A DNA stretch of 64,000 nucleotides from Phaeobacter inhibens DSM 16374 (GCF_000473105.1 NZ_KI421498.1:2574009-2638008); one strand, 5' to 3'; counted from the first letter of the stretch, positions 16,160 to 25,139 are shown. Made by a program: numbers and translations. The notes: a model not told the origin generated them from the sequence alone.

Positions 16160-16972
16160 ATGTCCAGCATTCTGACTAACAATGGCGCAATGGTTGCACT
16201 GCAGACCCTGCAGTCCGTGAACAACAGCCTTGATGATACCCAGAGCCAGATTTCGACCGGTAAGCGCATCGGCTCGGCCAAAGACAACGCGGCGGTTTGG
16301 GCGATCTCCAAAACCATGGACTCCGACATTTCCGGCTACAAGTCGGTTCAGGAGTCTCTGGGCGTCGGTGAGGCAACTGTTGCTGTGGCTCTGTCCGGTG
16401 CCGAGCAGATTGTGGAAACTCTGACCGAGATGAAGCAGCTGGCGATTTCCGCAAACTCGGAAAACGTTGATCATGCTAAGATCCAAGACAGCATCGCCAA
16501 GAAAGCGGCACAGATCGAATCGATCATCGACTCCGCTGAATTCAACGGGGCCAACCTGCTTGATGACAACGTCACCACCTCGTTGACTGTTCTGGGTGGA
16601 TTGGATCCATCTGCGGATACCATCACAGTGACGGCGATCGATTCTGAATCAAACATCAGTACTGCCGGTATCACCGCCATTACTGACGTTGCAACTGCTT
16701 CGACTGCTCTGACTGAGATCGAAACCATGCTTGGTAACGCGATCGATGCCGCAGCTCAGCTGGGTGCCGATTCCAACCGCCTGTCCGACCAGGGCATGTT
16801 TGTGTCGAAACTGTCTGACTCCCTGACAATGGGCGTCAGCACGATGACCGACACGAATATGGAAGAATCATCTGCGAGGCTGAAAGCGCTTCAAACCCAG
16901 CAGCAGCTGGCCGTGCAATCGCTGTCGATTGCAAACCAGGCGCCACAAACCCTGATGCAGCTGTTCCGTTAA
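16160..16972 (+). CDS. fliC: Flagellin
   Basis: Filament subunit, 270 residues. The N-terminal D0/D1 region (SSILTNNGAMVALQTLQSV, ISTGKRIGSAKDNAA) and the C-terminal helix (SARLKALQTQQQLAVQSLSIANQAPQTLMQLFR, read in two parts) are conserved, with only a short middle, so the surface-exposed D2/D3 domains are nearly absent, as in other alphaproteobacterial short flagellins. It is followed by a strong inverted repeat and then flaF and flbT, which control its secretion and translation. Confidence 0.96.
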   Translation: MSSILTNNGAMVALQTLQSVNNSLDDTQSQISTGKRIGSAKDNAAVWAISKTMDSDISGYKSVQESLGVGEATVAVALSGAEQIVETLTEMKQLAISANSENVDHAKIQDSIAKKAAQIESIIDSAEFNGANLLDDNVTTSLTVLGGLDPSADTITVTAIDSESNISTAGITAITDVATASTALTEIETMLGNAIDAAAQLGADSNRLSDQGMFVSKLSDSLTMGVSTMTDTNMEESSARLKALQTQQQLAVQSLSIANQAPQTLMQLFR

Positions 16973-16981
16973 TAGCAGCTT

Positions 16982-17011
16982 GACCTGGGGCGCCACCGCG
17001 CGCCCCAGGTC
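16982..17011. terminator. Strong inverted repeat between fliC and flaF
   Basis: Perfect 12-bp stem GACCTGGGGCGC / GCGCCCCAGGTC with a 6-nt loop, starting 10 bp after the fliC stop. There is no U-run behind it, so it could be a partial terminator or a 3' stabilising structure that sets fliC mRNA above flaF-flbT. Confidence 0.6.
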
Positions 17012-17053
17012 CCCTATCGCAGAGAATCTGTAGATTACATGTTAGGATAACAC

Positions 17054-17425
17054 GTGAATGCCCTTCTAAAGGCGAAGAGCGCCTATTCGGCGGCAAAGGC
17101 CCCGACTCGAACTGCAAAGAACCTCGAATACGAAGTCATCGCCCGCGTAACCCGTCGCATGGTCGCCGCAGCCCAAAAAGGTAAGCCAGGCTTTACCGAA
17201 CTTGCCGCAGCACTGACCGACAATCGCAAACTATGGTCGATCTTTTCAGTCGAAGTTGCCAGTCCTGGAAACCCACTCCCGGACGAATTGAAAGCTCAGC
17301 TGCTCTCGCTTGGGGAATTCACCCATCAACACACCAGCAAAGTCCTGGCCCGCAAAGCGGATGTGCGACTTCTGGTAGAAATCAACACGGCCATCATGCG
17401 TGGCCTTCGCAGCGGAGCGTCCTGA
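17054..17425 (+). CDS. flaF: Flagellar biosynthesis regulator FlaF
   Basis: A 123-residue helical protein (MNALLKAKSAYSAAKAPTRTA, VIARVTRRMVAAAQKG) of the FlaF family found in alphaproteobacteria beside flbT. In Caulobacter FlaF is needed for flagellin synthesis and secretion and acts with FlbT. GTG start with AGGA 6 nt upstream; no ATG gives a better N-terminus. Confidence 0.88.
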   Translation: MNALLKAKSAYSAAKAPTRTAKNLEYEVIARVTRRMVAAAQKGKPGFTELAAALTDNRKLWSIFSVEVASPGNPLPDELKAQLLSLGEFTHQHTSKVLARKADVRLLVEINTAIMRGLRSGAS

Positions 17426-17427
17426 AT

Positions 17428-17832
17428 ATGAGCGGATTGGTCCTGAAACTTGCCCCGAAAGAGCGGGTATTGGTGAACGGTGCAGTAATTGAAAACGGAG
17501 ATCGGCGCAGTCGATTGTCGATCGTAACCCCGGATGCGAACATCCTGCGGCTGCGTGATGCCATCCACCCGGAAGAAGCAAATACGCCAGTACGACGCGT
17601 CTGCTACGCGGCCCAGTTGGTTCTATCTGGCGATGTCGATGGCGAGGAAGATCGTCTTCAGATGCTGCGCCGGATCGAGGAGCTTAGCCAAGTGTTCACA
17701 GATCCTGACAGCCGTGCATCACTGGCTGAGGCCACCGATGCCGTTCTCTCCGACAACCACTACCGATGCTTGAAAGCGCTGCGCACCTTGTTGCCACGCG
17801 AAGATCGACTGATGGCTGTACGCCCATCGTGA
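17428..17832 (+). CDS. flbT: Flagellar biosynthesis repressor FlbT
   Basis: A 134-residue protein starting MSGLVLKLAPKERVLVNGAV, the FlbT family pattern. In Caulobacter FlbT couples flagellin translation to hook completion by destabilising flagellin mRNA. The ATG lies 2 bp after the flaF stop; a longer open frame upstream overlaps flaF in another frame and is not used. Confidence 0.9.
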   Translation: MSGLVLKLAPKERVLVNGAVIENGDRRSRLSIVTPDANILRLRDAIHPEEANTPVRRVCYAAQLVLSGDVDGEEDRLQMLRRIEELSQVFTDPDSRASLAEATDAVLSDNHYRCLKALRTLLPREDRLMAVRPS

Positions 17833-18668
17833 GTTCTCAGCCGATCGTGTCTTGGAAAGGCACTGTCGGCTGGAATTTCTCTGAGTAGAGGTGTTCTGGC
17901 CTGAGAATAGCTGTGTAACCTCATCTTACTTTGCATAAATTGGCGGGCTTTGGTCATCCAAACGATGATCTCGCATAGTATGCGCAGATGGGCCCACGAC
18001 CCTGCACATTTCACACATCCGCTCCGTTATACGGGTGTTGAATCTGCTAATGCGCGTTGGACCCTACCCCTCAAAGCGCCCCATATCTCTGTCATCTGTG
18101 GTGTGCAGTAGGGCTCCTGGGTTAGAAAATAGCCGTTCAAACCAGATAGTGAATGCCGTAGGGCGATCGTCGCTCCTTCAGCGTCATGACTCCATCGATC
18201 CAGCCAAGATCACCAAAGTCGCCTATCTTTCTATTCCTGGAGCGCGGAGCAATTCAGCCCGAGTTAAACTCACTTAGGTAACGCCTCCTCCATGACATCA
18301 GCGCGCGAAAGATCTCCAGATCGGGAGAGCTATACGAAACCCCGTGTGCGAAATATACTGATCCCGCAAGACGTCCAGTCATCCGATCGTCCACTTACCT
18401 TCACGATGGGGCCATCCAGGAAAACAGCGCGGCCAATCTTAGGCTTTCGATGTGAGCGATACCAAGCGGTCGTCGGGTCGAGGCACCAGACCCTCAACAC
18501 GATATCGACGGGTTCAGCCTGTACACCAGCAGAAACGACACATCTGTCAAACGCGCAACTCAGCGCACCCGCCGCTGTTGGATCCTCATTGCAATCCAGG
18601 CGCCCACACCACCTCGCTGAGCTGTGTTAAACGCGCACTACGTTCATCTAGCTACGCGTTGTATCAAC
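17833..18668. other. 836-bp region without a recognisable gene
   Basis: Between the convergent ends of flbT and fliI. A 7-bp inverted repeat CAGCCGA/TCGGCTG (17838-17844, 17866-17872) just after flbT may be its terminator. The two longest plus-strand frames (18035-18277, 18292-18630) encode basic, Ser/Arg-rich peptides with no family look. No tRNA, repeat or IS end is visible. It is the longest gene-free stretch in an otherwise packed island. Confidence 0.5.
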
Positions 18669-19997
18669 TTACCGAATGGCCACGGCACGTCGCATCATCA
18701 GCATCAGGCGATTGAAGCTGCTTTGTACCCCTTCAGGATCTGACCTGCCGAAGAACGAATCCAACTCTGGCCAGAGCTTCACAGCCTGATCCAGCGTAAC
18801 GTCATTGCCTTCGGAATAAAGGCCCGCGCGGATCATGACCTCTGATTGCTCATAAGCGCCGAGATATTTGCGGACATCCAGAATCGCTGAATTTTCATCC
18901 GCTGTTGCGGCCGCGGGCAGGCTTCTGGAGACCGACCGGGAAACATCCACAGCCGGGAACCGTCCTCGCTCCGCAATCTCACGGTTGAGCACGATATGCC
19001 CATCCAGAACGCCCCGTAGAATATCGGCAATCGGTTCATCCATGTCGGAACCTGCGACCAGCACGCTGAAAATCGCGGTGATATCGCCCTGGTCGCCACT
19101 GCCAGGTCCCGCACGCTCGCAGAGACCGGTAATCAGGGGTGTCACCGACGGCGGGTATCCACGCAGGGCCGGCGCTTCGCCAGATGAAACGGCGATCTCG
19201 CGATGCGCTTCGGCAAATCGGGTCACCGAATCTGCCAGAAACAGCACATTTTTTCCCTGATCTCGAAAATGCTCCGCCACAGCCATCGCCGACCAAGCAC
19301 AGCGGCGGCGCACCAGCGCCGATTGGTCCGACGTAGCTGCGACGACAACTGCACGCTGCATCCCCTCATCGCCCAGGACGTCCTTTACGAAGTGGTTGAC
19401 TTCACGTCCCCTCTCCCCGATCAGCGCGATGACGACGACATCAGCTTCCATATTCTGTGCCAATGTGGCCAACAGCGTAGATTTCCCCACACCTGACCCG
19501 GCAAAAAGACCGACGCGCTGCCCTTTTACGATCGGCAGAATCGTATTGAAAACCGCAAGACCGGTGGCGAGTCGTTCCCCCATCGGACGGCGTGAGGCGG
19601 CTTTTGGTGGCGCTGCCATCAGGTCCCGCGTTGCCTCGCCACGCATCATCGGCCGTCCGTCCAGAGGCGCACCGAAGGGATCAATCACGCGTCCGATCCA
19701 ACTGTCAGCCGGGGCGAAATCCGGGGTTGGATGCAACAGGACGGCATCCCCGACAGCAACGCGATCCGGCGCTGTATCTGGTAACATGCTGACTTCGCTA
19801 CCGGAAATTCGCATAACCTCACCTTCTAACGGGTCACTCCCCGCCCGACGAAGGATCAACCGATCCCCTATACGCGCCTGACCATTCAACCCCGATACCG
19901 TGATCGCTCCGCCTGAAATTTCCGACACGCGCCCCACGGCTGACGACAGTTTCTTGTTCGCCAAATCCTGGGTCAATGCGTTGATGGCTGAGATCAT
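18669..19997 (-). CDS. fliI: Flagellum-specific ATPase FliI
   Basis: A 442-residue F1-beta-like ATPase that energises flagellar type III export. Walker A is GLFAGSGVGKSTLLATL, with downstream VVIALIGERGREV and the Walker B strand NVLFLADSVTRFAEAHRE; AVDVSRSVSRSLP is also family-typical. It is transcribed alone on the minus strand, divergent from flgB, away from fliH, which is about 17 kb off. A short N-terminal domain and full ATPase core are present. Confidence 0.95.
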   Translation of the reverse strand: MISAINALTQDLANKKLSSAVGRVSEISGGAITVSGLNGQARIGDRLILRRAGSDPLEGEVMRISGSEVSMLPDTAPDRVAVGDAVLLHPTPDFAPADSWIGRVIDPFGAPLDGRPMMRGEATRDLMAAPPKAASRRPMGERLATGLAVFNTILPIVKGQRVGLFAGSGVGKSTLLATLAQNMEADVVVIALIGERGREVNHFVKDVLGDEGMQRAVVVAATSDQSALVRRRCAWSAMAVAEHFRDQGKNVLFLADSVTRFAEAHREIAVSSGEAPALRGYPPSVTPLITGLCERAGPGSGDQGDITAIFSVLVAGSDMDEPIADILRGVLDGHIVLNREIAERGRFPAVDVSRSVSRSLPAAATADENSAILDVRKYLGAYEQSEVMIRAGLYSEGNDVTLDQAVKLWPELDSFFGRSDPEGVQSSFNRLMLMMRRAVAIR

Positions 19998-20085
19998 GTT
20001 CTGGTGTCTCCAACTGTTCCTGAAAACAATTTCTAAAGGAATCGGGGTTAAGCCTTGATTGAAATTGATCGAGGGAGAAGCCCCG

Positions 20086-20475
20086 GTGTTTAAAGAACTG
20101 AACGTCTTTAAGATTGCCTACTCAATGGCCACCCATGCAGGGAAGCGCCAGGCATTGGTGTCGCAGAACATCGCCAATGCCGATACGCCTGGCTATAATG
20201 CCAAGGACATCAAGCCTTTCAAAGAAGTCTATGCGCAAGGGCCCCGCGCTGGCGACATGATCGCCAGCCGCTCCAACCATTTGCACGGCGCATCCGGCAA
20301 CGGCATGGACTGGGCCGTCACCGCAACGCGCGGCGGCGGCGATCCCAATGACAACACGGTCTCGATCGAAACCGAAATCCTGAAAGGGGTTGAGGTAAAG
20401 CGCCAACATGACCGTGCATTGGCGATCTACAAATCCTCGATGAACGTGCTGCGCAGCAGCCTTGGCCGGAACTGA
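20086..20475 (+). CDS. flgB: Flagellar proximal rod protein FlgB
   Basis: A 129-residue rod subunit with the axial-protein motif SQNIANADTPGYNAKDIKPF near the N-terminus and the coiled C-terminal end KRQHDRALAIYKSSMNVLRSSLG. The GTG start at 20086 is preferred because AGGGAG lies 8 nt upstream and translation begins MFKELNVFKIA; the TTG at 20059 would add nine residues. First gene of a nine-gene run. Confidence 0.92.
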   Translation: MFKELNVFKIAYSMATHAGKRQALVSQNIANADTPGYNAKDIKPFKEVYAQGPRAGDMIASRSNHLHGASGNGMDWAVTATRGGGDPNDNTVSIETEILKGVEVKRQHDRALAIYKSSMNVLRSSLGRN

Positions 20476-20487
20476 GGAGATTAAATC

Positions 20488-20880
20488 ATGAGCGAATTTT
20501 CCAAATCCCTCTCCGTCTCTGCAAGCGCATTGAAAGCCCAGGCAAGCCGCCTGCGTCATGTATCTGAGAATATTTCCAACGCAGATACCCCAGGGTATCG
20601 CCGCAAGACCGTCCCCTTTGAAGCGGTACGCGATCTGCGCTCCGACGTGGAAAAGGTGGAGGTCGGCCCTGTACGCCTAGATCGCTCCGATCTGGAGCAG
20701 GTTTTTGATCCCTCTCATCCGCTGGCTGACGAGAGCGGCCACTATGAAGGGTCGAATGTAGACCTGATGATCGAGATCGCCGATGCCCGCGAGGCACAGC
20801 GCAGCTACGAGGCCAACCTCAAGATGTTCGAACAGGGGCGGCAGATGTCGTCATCGCTGATGGACCTGTTGCGTAGATAA
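20488..20880 (+). CDS. flgC: Flagellar proximal rod protein FlgC
   Basis: 130 residues, rod subunit that stacks on FlgB. N-terminal motif SENISNADTPGYRRKTVPFE and C-terminal VDLMIEIADAREAQRSYEAN are both typical of FlgC. A GAGGAGA ribosome-binding site precedes the ATG; 12 bp after flgB. Confidence 0.94.
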   Translation: MSEFSKSLSVSASALKAQASRLRHVSENISNADTPGYRRKTVPFEAVRDLRSDVEKVEVGPVRLDRSDLEQVFDPSHPLADESGHYEGSNVDLMIEIADAREAQRSYEANLKMFEQGRQMSSSLMDLLRR

Positions 20881-20924
20881 CACCGAGATTTTCTGAAACA
20901 TACTGACATACTTGGAGATCCAGA

Positions 20925-21221
20925 ATGGATATTCGCAGTCTTTCCGCCACCACCGGCTACGCCGCCGCACGCCCCGCGACCAAGGTTGATCCGGAGCATA
21001 TGCCAAGCAGTGCCGAGGCCAAGATCAAAGCCAGCTTTGAAGAATTTGCCGGCACCCTGCAGCAAAGCGAGCAGGTTTCGGTCACCGCAATGACAGGCAA
21101 CGGCGACCCGCATGCACTGGTACAAGCATTGGCCCAGACGGAACTGGCGGTGGAAACCGCGGTGACCGTCCGTAACAAGGTGGTCGAAGCCTACCAGGAA
21201 ATTCTGCGGATGCCGGTGTAA
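20925..21221 (+). CDS. fliE: Flagellar hook-basal body protein FliE
   Basis: 98 residues. FliE joins the MS ring to the rod. The C-terminal half is conserved: DPHALVQALAQTELAVETAVTVRNKVVEAYQEILRMPV, read as helices with the usual family ending. Located between flgC and fliQ, as is common in alphaproteobacteria. Confidence 0.93.
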   Translation: MDIRSLSATTGYAAARPATKVDPEHMPSSAEAKIKASFEEFAGTLQQSEQVSVTAMTGNGDPHALVQALAQTELAVETAVTVRNKVVEAYQEILRMPV

Positions 21222-21225
21222 GCCC

Positions 21226-21498
21226 ATGATGAGCGAAGGGCTTTTCTACGACACTCTACGCCAGGCCCTCTGGGCGTCGGTGATGATGTCGACACCGATT
21301 TTGCTGGTTGCGCTGGTTGTTGGCCTCGCCATCGGCCTGTTTCAGGCCCTGACATCAGTCCAGGAAATGACCCTGACCTTTGTACCTAAGCTTACCGCTA
21401 TTCTTGTCGTTTTCTGGATGACCATGGGTTTCATGACGCAGACCTTGGTTGCCTTTTTTGATGGGCACGTTGTGCCGCTGATTTCAGGAGGTCTGTAA
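21226..21498 (+). CDS. fliQ: Flagellar export gate protein FliQ
   Basis: A 90-residue inner-membrane protein with two transmembrane helices (about residues 17-37 and 50-72) and the conserved LALVVGLAIGLFQALTSVQE-like stretch between them. FliQ is part of the FliPQR export gate; fliR and fliP lie elsewhere in the window. Its stop overlaps the flgF start by one base. Confidence 0.95.
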   Translation: MMSEGLFYDTLRQALWASVMMSTPILLVALVVGLAIGLFQALTSVQEMTLTFVPKLTAILVVFWMTMGFMTQTLVAFFDGHVVPLISGGL

Positions 21499-22214
21499 TG
21501 GGAGACACCGGTTACACCACCTTGTCCCGCCAATCGGGTCTGATGCGCGAAATGCGCGTTGTCGCAAATAACATCGCCAACTCGGCCACCACCGGATACC
21601 GGGCCGAAGGCGTAATCTTTTCCGAGTTTATTCAGTCCGCTCCCGGTCAGGAATCCCTGTCGATGGGGCGGGCAAACATCCGCAACACCTCGATGGCACA
21701 GGGGGCCCTGACCCAATCGGGCGGTGATCTGGACCTTGCCATCGAAGGCGACGGGTATTTCATGGTCGAAACACCGATGGGTGAGCGGCTGACCCGTTCG
21801 GGCGCATTTTCCACCAACGCCCAAGGTGATCTGGTCACCATGGATGGCCACCGGGTTCTGGATGCCGGTCGGGCACCTGTGTTCATTCCAGGCGATGCCA
21901 AATCGATCAAATTCGGCGCCGACGGCACGCTGAGCGCAGATGGTCGGGCGCTCGGGCAAATCGGTATTTTCAAACCGGAAGAGAACTATCAGATGATCCG
22001 CGAAGACGGGGTCATGTTCCGCGTCGATGGCGAAATCGAAGACGCTGGCGACGCCCGCGTGCTCCAGGGCTTTCTGGAGGGATCAAACGTCAATGCCATC
22101 TCTCAGCTGGCGCGAATGGTCGAAATTCAGCGGGCTTATGAAATGGGCCAGAGCTTTCTTGAAACCGAAGACCAACGTGTCCGCAACGCCATCAAAAATC
22201 TGACGAAGTCATAG
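21498..22214 (+). CDS. flgF: Flagellar rod protein FlgF
   Basis: A 238-residue rod protein with N-terminal axial motif VVANNIANSATTGYRAEGVIF, the central DLDLAIEGDGYFMVETP strand shared with FlgG and FlgE, and the C-terminal FLEGSNVNAISQLARMVEIQ helix. Paired with flgG, 10 bp downstream. Confidence 0.94.
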   Translation: MGDTGYTTLSRQSGLMREMRVVANNIANSATTGYRAEGVIFSEFIQSAPGQESLSMGRANIRNTSMAQGALTQSGGDLDLAIEGDGYFMVETPMGERLTRSGAFSTNAQGDLVTMDGHRVLDAGRAPVFIPGDAKSIKFGADGTLSADGRALGQIGIFKPEENYQMIREDGVMFRVDGEIEDAGDARVLQGFLEGSNVNAISQLARMVEIQRAYEMGQSFLETEDQRVRNAIKNLTKS

Positions 22215-22224
22215 GAGTAAGCCC

Positions 22225-23010
22225 ATGCGCGCCCTGAAGATCGCCGCAACCGGAATGACAGCGCAGCAGCTGCGCGTTGAGACGATTTCGAACAACCTCG
22301 CGAATATGAACACTACGGGCTACAACGCCCGGCGCGCAGAATTTGCGGATCTACATTATCAGCAGGTTACACGGGCCGGCACGGTAAATGCCTCCGACGG
22401 GACTGTACTGCCCACCGGTGTGCAGGTGGGCCTTGGCGTCCGTGCCTCGGCCATCTCCATTCATCTGGCGCAGGGGGCCCTGAGCCAGACGGGAAATGAT
22501 CTGGACGTTGCCATCGACGGCAAAGGTTACCTTGAGGTCACGCTTCCCTCCGGACAGTCAGCCTATACCCGCGACGGTGCGCTGAAACGGTCGGCAGAAG
22601 GTCTGGTCGTCACCTCGGACGGTTTCACTGTCTCCCCGGATATCACCATCCCCAGCGACGCGCGTAATGTTTCGATCAATGCTGATGGTGAGGTCTACGC
22701 CTATTTTGACGAAACCGCCGAAGGGCAGTTGATGGGTCAGCTGACGCTGGCGGGGTTCGCCAACCCCAAAGGCCTGGAAGCCCTGGGCAGCAACCTCTTT
22801 GTGGAGACCGAAGCCTCCGGTGCGGCCACCGTCGCCTCTCCCGGTGAGAATGGTCTCGGCACCCTGCGTCAGGGCTATCTGGAGGCCAGTTCGGTGGATG
22901 CCGTCCGCGAAGTAACGGAACTGATCGAAGCCCAGCGCGGCTATGAAATGAACGCCAAAGTCATCTCTGCCGTCGATCAGATGATGGGCGCAACCACGCA
23001 GGTACGCTGA
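22225..23010 (+). CDS. flgG: Flagellar distal rod protein FlgG
   Basis: A 261-residue distal rod subunit, the standard family length. N-terminal MRALKIAATGMTAQQLRVE and SNNLANMNTTGYNARR, central NDLDVAIDGKGYLEVTLPSG, C-terminal YLEASSVDAVREVTELIEAQ. AGGAG precedes the ATG; the stop overlaps flgA by one base. Confidence 0.96.
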   Translation: MRALKIAATGMTAQQLRVETISNNLANMNTTGYNARRAEFADLHYQQVTRAGTVNASDGTVLPTGVQVGLGVRASAISIHLAQGALSQTGNDLDVAIDGKGYLEVTLPSGQSAYTRDGALKRSAEGLVVTSDGFTVSPDITIPSDARNVSINADGEVYAYFDETAEGQLMGQLTLAGFANPKGLEALGSNLFVETEASGAATVASPGENGLGTLRQGYLEASSVDAVREVTELIEAQRGYEMNAKVISAVDQMMGATTQVR

Positions 23011-23426
23011 TGAAACGGATCCTCGCCATTGTGATGCTATTCTGCGCCCAGCCCGCCTGGGCCGACATTCTGGTCCCGGTGCGAACCATCCGGGCCAAAG
23101 AAATCGTGACGGCCGAGGATCTGGTTCTGAAACAGGCCGAGGTGCTGGGCGCGATCTCCGATCCGTCTTTGGTAATTGGCCAAGAAGCCCGCGTGGCGCT
23201 CTATGCCGGGCGACCGATGCGCCCCGGCGATGTTGGCCCGCCCGCCATCGTCGAGCGTAACGATCTGGTCACCATTCGGTTCAAACGCGGCGGTCTGACC
23301 ATTCTGGCCGAGGGCCGCTCGCTTGGTCGCGGCGCTGATGGCGAAGCAATCCGCGTCATGAACTTATCATCACGCACGACCATCAGCGGGCGTATCGCCG
23401 CAGATGGAACAGTTGAGGTAAACTGA
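23010..23426 (+). CDS. flgA: Flagellar P-ring assembly chaperone FlgA
   Basis: A 138-residue periplasmic chaperone for FlgI. It has a signal peptide (MKRILAIVMLFCAQPAWA) followed by an SAF-type domain (VRTIRAKEIVTAEDLVLKQ, GRPMRPGDVGPPAIVERNDL) and ends in SGRIAADGTVEVN, the normal FlgA end. It is the short form lacking the N-terminal domain of E. coli FlgA. Confidence 0.92.
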   Translation: MKRILAIVMLFCAQPAWADILVPVRTIRAKEIVTAEDLVLKQAEVLGAISDPSLVIGQEARVALYAGRPMRPGDVGPPAIVERNDLVTIRFKRGGLTILAEGRSLGRGADGEAIRVMNLSSRTTISGRIAADGTVEVN

Positions 23427-24166
23427 TGAAAAATAAAACTCTTTTGGCGAATACTGCCCTTGCAGCTATGGTCGCACTCAGCGCCTGCGGACGGCTGGAC
23501 CATGTTGGCAAACCGCCGACTTTCAGCCCCGCAAATGAATCTCCTGAACATGTTGCTATGCTGTTTCAGGGCTTGCCTGTAAACACGCAAAACCAACGCC
23601 CGGTTGATCAGGCGTCACTGTGGAGCGGGTCACGGCAGTCTCTGCTAGGGGATCGCCGGGCTACCAAACAGGGTGACATCCTGACCGTCGTCATCGAAAT
23701 CGACGAAGAGGCAGAAATCTCCAACGATACCAAGCGGTCGCGCTCCGGCTCCGAGAGTCTGGCGGTTCCGCAACTGCTCGGCCTACCCCAGCGGTTGGAT
23801 CGGAAACTGCCCGAAGGGGCGTCAATGGCTGATGCCGTTGATATCGGCAGCAGCAGCAGCTCTGGCGGCAAAGGTTCTGTGAAGCGCAGTGAGAAACTGG
23901 AACTACGAGTCGCCGCAACAGTAGTGGATGTGCTGCCGAACGGAGTGCTGTCGATCAGCGGCACGCAAGAGCTGCGCGTCAACTTCGAGATGCGCGAATT
24001 GCTGGTGACAGGTTACGTACGACCTGACGATATCAGCCGCCAGAATGAGATCACCTATGACAAGATCGCCTCTGCGCGCGTCTCCTACGGTGGCCGTGGC
24101 CAGATCACAGATGTTCAACAACCCCGTTACGGCCAGCAGGTGCTGGACGTGATCCTGCCATTCTGA
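23426..24166 (+). CDS. flgH: Flagellar L-ring lipoprotein FlgH
   Basis: A 246-residue outer-membrane L-ring subunit. The lipobox is ALSAC, with Cys at about residue 21. Typical segments are SLWSGSRQSLLGDRRATKQGD, ILTVVIEIDEEAEISNDTKR, LELRVAATVVDVLPNGVL and the C-terminal VRPDDISRQNEITYDKIASA. Follows flgA with a one-base overlap. Confidence 0.96.
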   Translation: MKNKTLLANTALAAMVALSACGRLDHVGKPPTFSPANESPEHVAMLFQGLPVNTQNQRPVDQASLWSGSRQSLLGDRRATKQGDILTVVIEIDEEAEISNDTKRSRSGSESLAVPQLLGLPQRLDRKLPEGASMADAVDIGSSSSSGGKGSVKRSEKLELRVAATVVDVLPNGVLSISGTQELRVNFEMRELLVTGYVRPDDISRQNEITYDKIASARVSYGGRGQITDVQQPRYGQQVLDVILPF

Positions 24167-24175
24167 GGCCTGCAT

Positions 24176-24658
24176 ATGTTGTCAAAACTACTGCCCGTCA
24201 TTCTGCTCCTTGTTGGGACCGCCGGTGGGATCGGCGCCGGTGTCATGCTGGCCCCTGCCCCGGAGGAGCACGCCGAGGAAATCGGCGAGCATGCCGAAGA
24301 AATCACCCCCGAACTGCCGGACGAAGAGGAGGAGCAGCGCGAGTACATCAAGATGGCGAATCAATTCGTCGTTCCTGTTGTCGAGCGTGAACAGCTGTCC
24401 TCTCTGGTGGTGATCTCTCTCAGCCTGGAAACCAAGGCCGGGATGAACGAGAAAATCCACGCCTATGAGCCAAAGCTGCGGGATGTCTTCCTGCAGGTGC
24501 TGTTCGATCACGCCAATATGGGCGGTTTTCGCGGTGCCTTCACCCGCTCCGACATGTTGACTCCGCTGCGAACTGCCTTGCGCGAAGCTGCGCAGAAGCA
24601 ACTGGGCAAAGATATTTACGATGTCCTGATCGTTGAAATGTCGCGACAAGACGTCTGA
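24176..24658 (+). CDS. FliL-like protein, second copy
   Basis: A 160-residue protein with one N-terminal membrane segment (LLPVILLLVGTAGGIGAGVM), an acidic linker (EEHAEEIGEHAEEITPELPDEEEE read in parts) and a periplasmic stomatin-like FliL domain (QFVVPVVEREQLSSLVVISLSLE ... VLIVEMSRQDV). It ends the flgB operon. A second, more typical FliL with its own operon is at 34560-35084, so the window has two FliL-type proteins. The role of this one is unknown; it may bind the stator or the L/P-ring area. Confidence 0.75.
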   Translation: MLSKLLPVILLLVGTAGGIGAGVMLAPAPEEHAEEIGEHAEEITPELPDEEEEQREYIKMANQFVVPVVEREQLSSLVVISLSLETKAGMNEKIHAYEPKLRDVFLQVLFDHANMGGFRGAFTRSDMLTPLRTALREAAQKQLGKDIYDVLIVEMSRQDV

Positions 24659-24673
24659 AGCTCAACTCTACGC

Positions 24674-24715
24674 CATCAAAAAAGGCCGGTTCATCTGAAC
24701 CGGCCTTTTTTGATG
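24674..24715. terminator. Bidirectional rho-independent terminator
   Basis: Perfect 19-bp inverted repeat (arms 24674-24692 and 24697-24715; core GGCCGGTTC/GAACCGGCC) with an ATCT loop, A-run to the left and T-run to the right. It ends both the flgB-fliL-like operon and the convergent fliJ-like/flhB unit. Confidence 0.95.
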
Positions 24716-24734
24716 CAAATATGTTGCGCTTATC

Positions 24735-25139
24735 TCATTCCATATTCATCAGCCGGTTGTGCAGCTTTTGCGCCCTGTCTTTTTTTACTCTCTGGCGCTC
24801 CTGGGTCGCCATCGTCTCTACCGCGTGCTTGCGTCCGAACGCCTTGCGCAGATTGTCCATCGCACGCAGCTTTTGCGCGGTAATCTGCGCCAGCTCCATA
24901 TTAAGTTGTCGGCGCGTGCGGCTGTGCCAGCCCTGCCATAGAAGATCCGCGCCAAGCGCTTTCATCGCATGGTCGGAGTTGGCTAGTTCGCGACTTTCCT
25001 TGATCTGCTGATCCAGTTTTGCCAGCTGACCACGCACCCGCGCCTCAGCATCCAAAACCGGTTTCACCTTGGCATGCTCTTGCAGGTACATGGCCTCTGT
25101 CACGTCTGCCATCTGGTCCAGCATCTTCTGCTTCATCAC
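24735..25139 (-). CDS. FliJ-like coiled-coil protein
   Basis: A 134-residue, highly charged, fully helical protein (EHAKVKPVLDAEARVRGQLA, DQQIKESRELANSD, TRRQLNMELAQITAQKLRAM). No fliJ is otherwise visible. Its size, coiled-coil nature and place at the end of the flhA-fliR-flhB operon (4-bp overlap with flhB) fit a FliJ-type export chaperone or stalk protein of FliI. The sequence alone does not prove this. Confidence 0.5.
   Translation of the reverse strand: MMKQKMLDQMADVTEAMYLQEHAKVKPVLDAEARVRGQLAKLDQQIKESRELANSDHAMKALGADLLWQGWHSRTRRQLNMELAQITAQKLRAMDNLRKAFGRKHAVETMATQERQRVKKDRAQKLHNRLMNME

Noticed and set aside
18035-18630. Two small open frames in the flbT-fliI gap
   Set aside because: No ribosome-binding sites, basic and Ser/Arg-rich translations, no family pattern.
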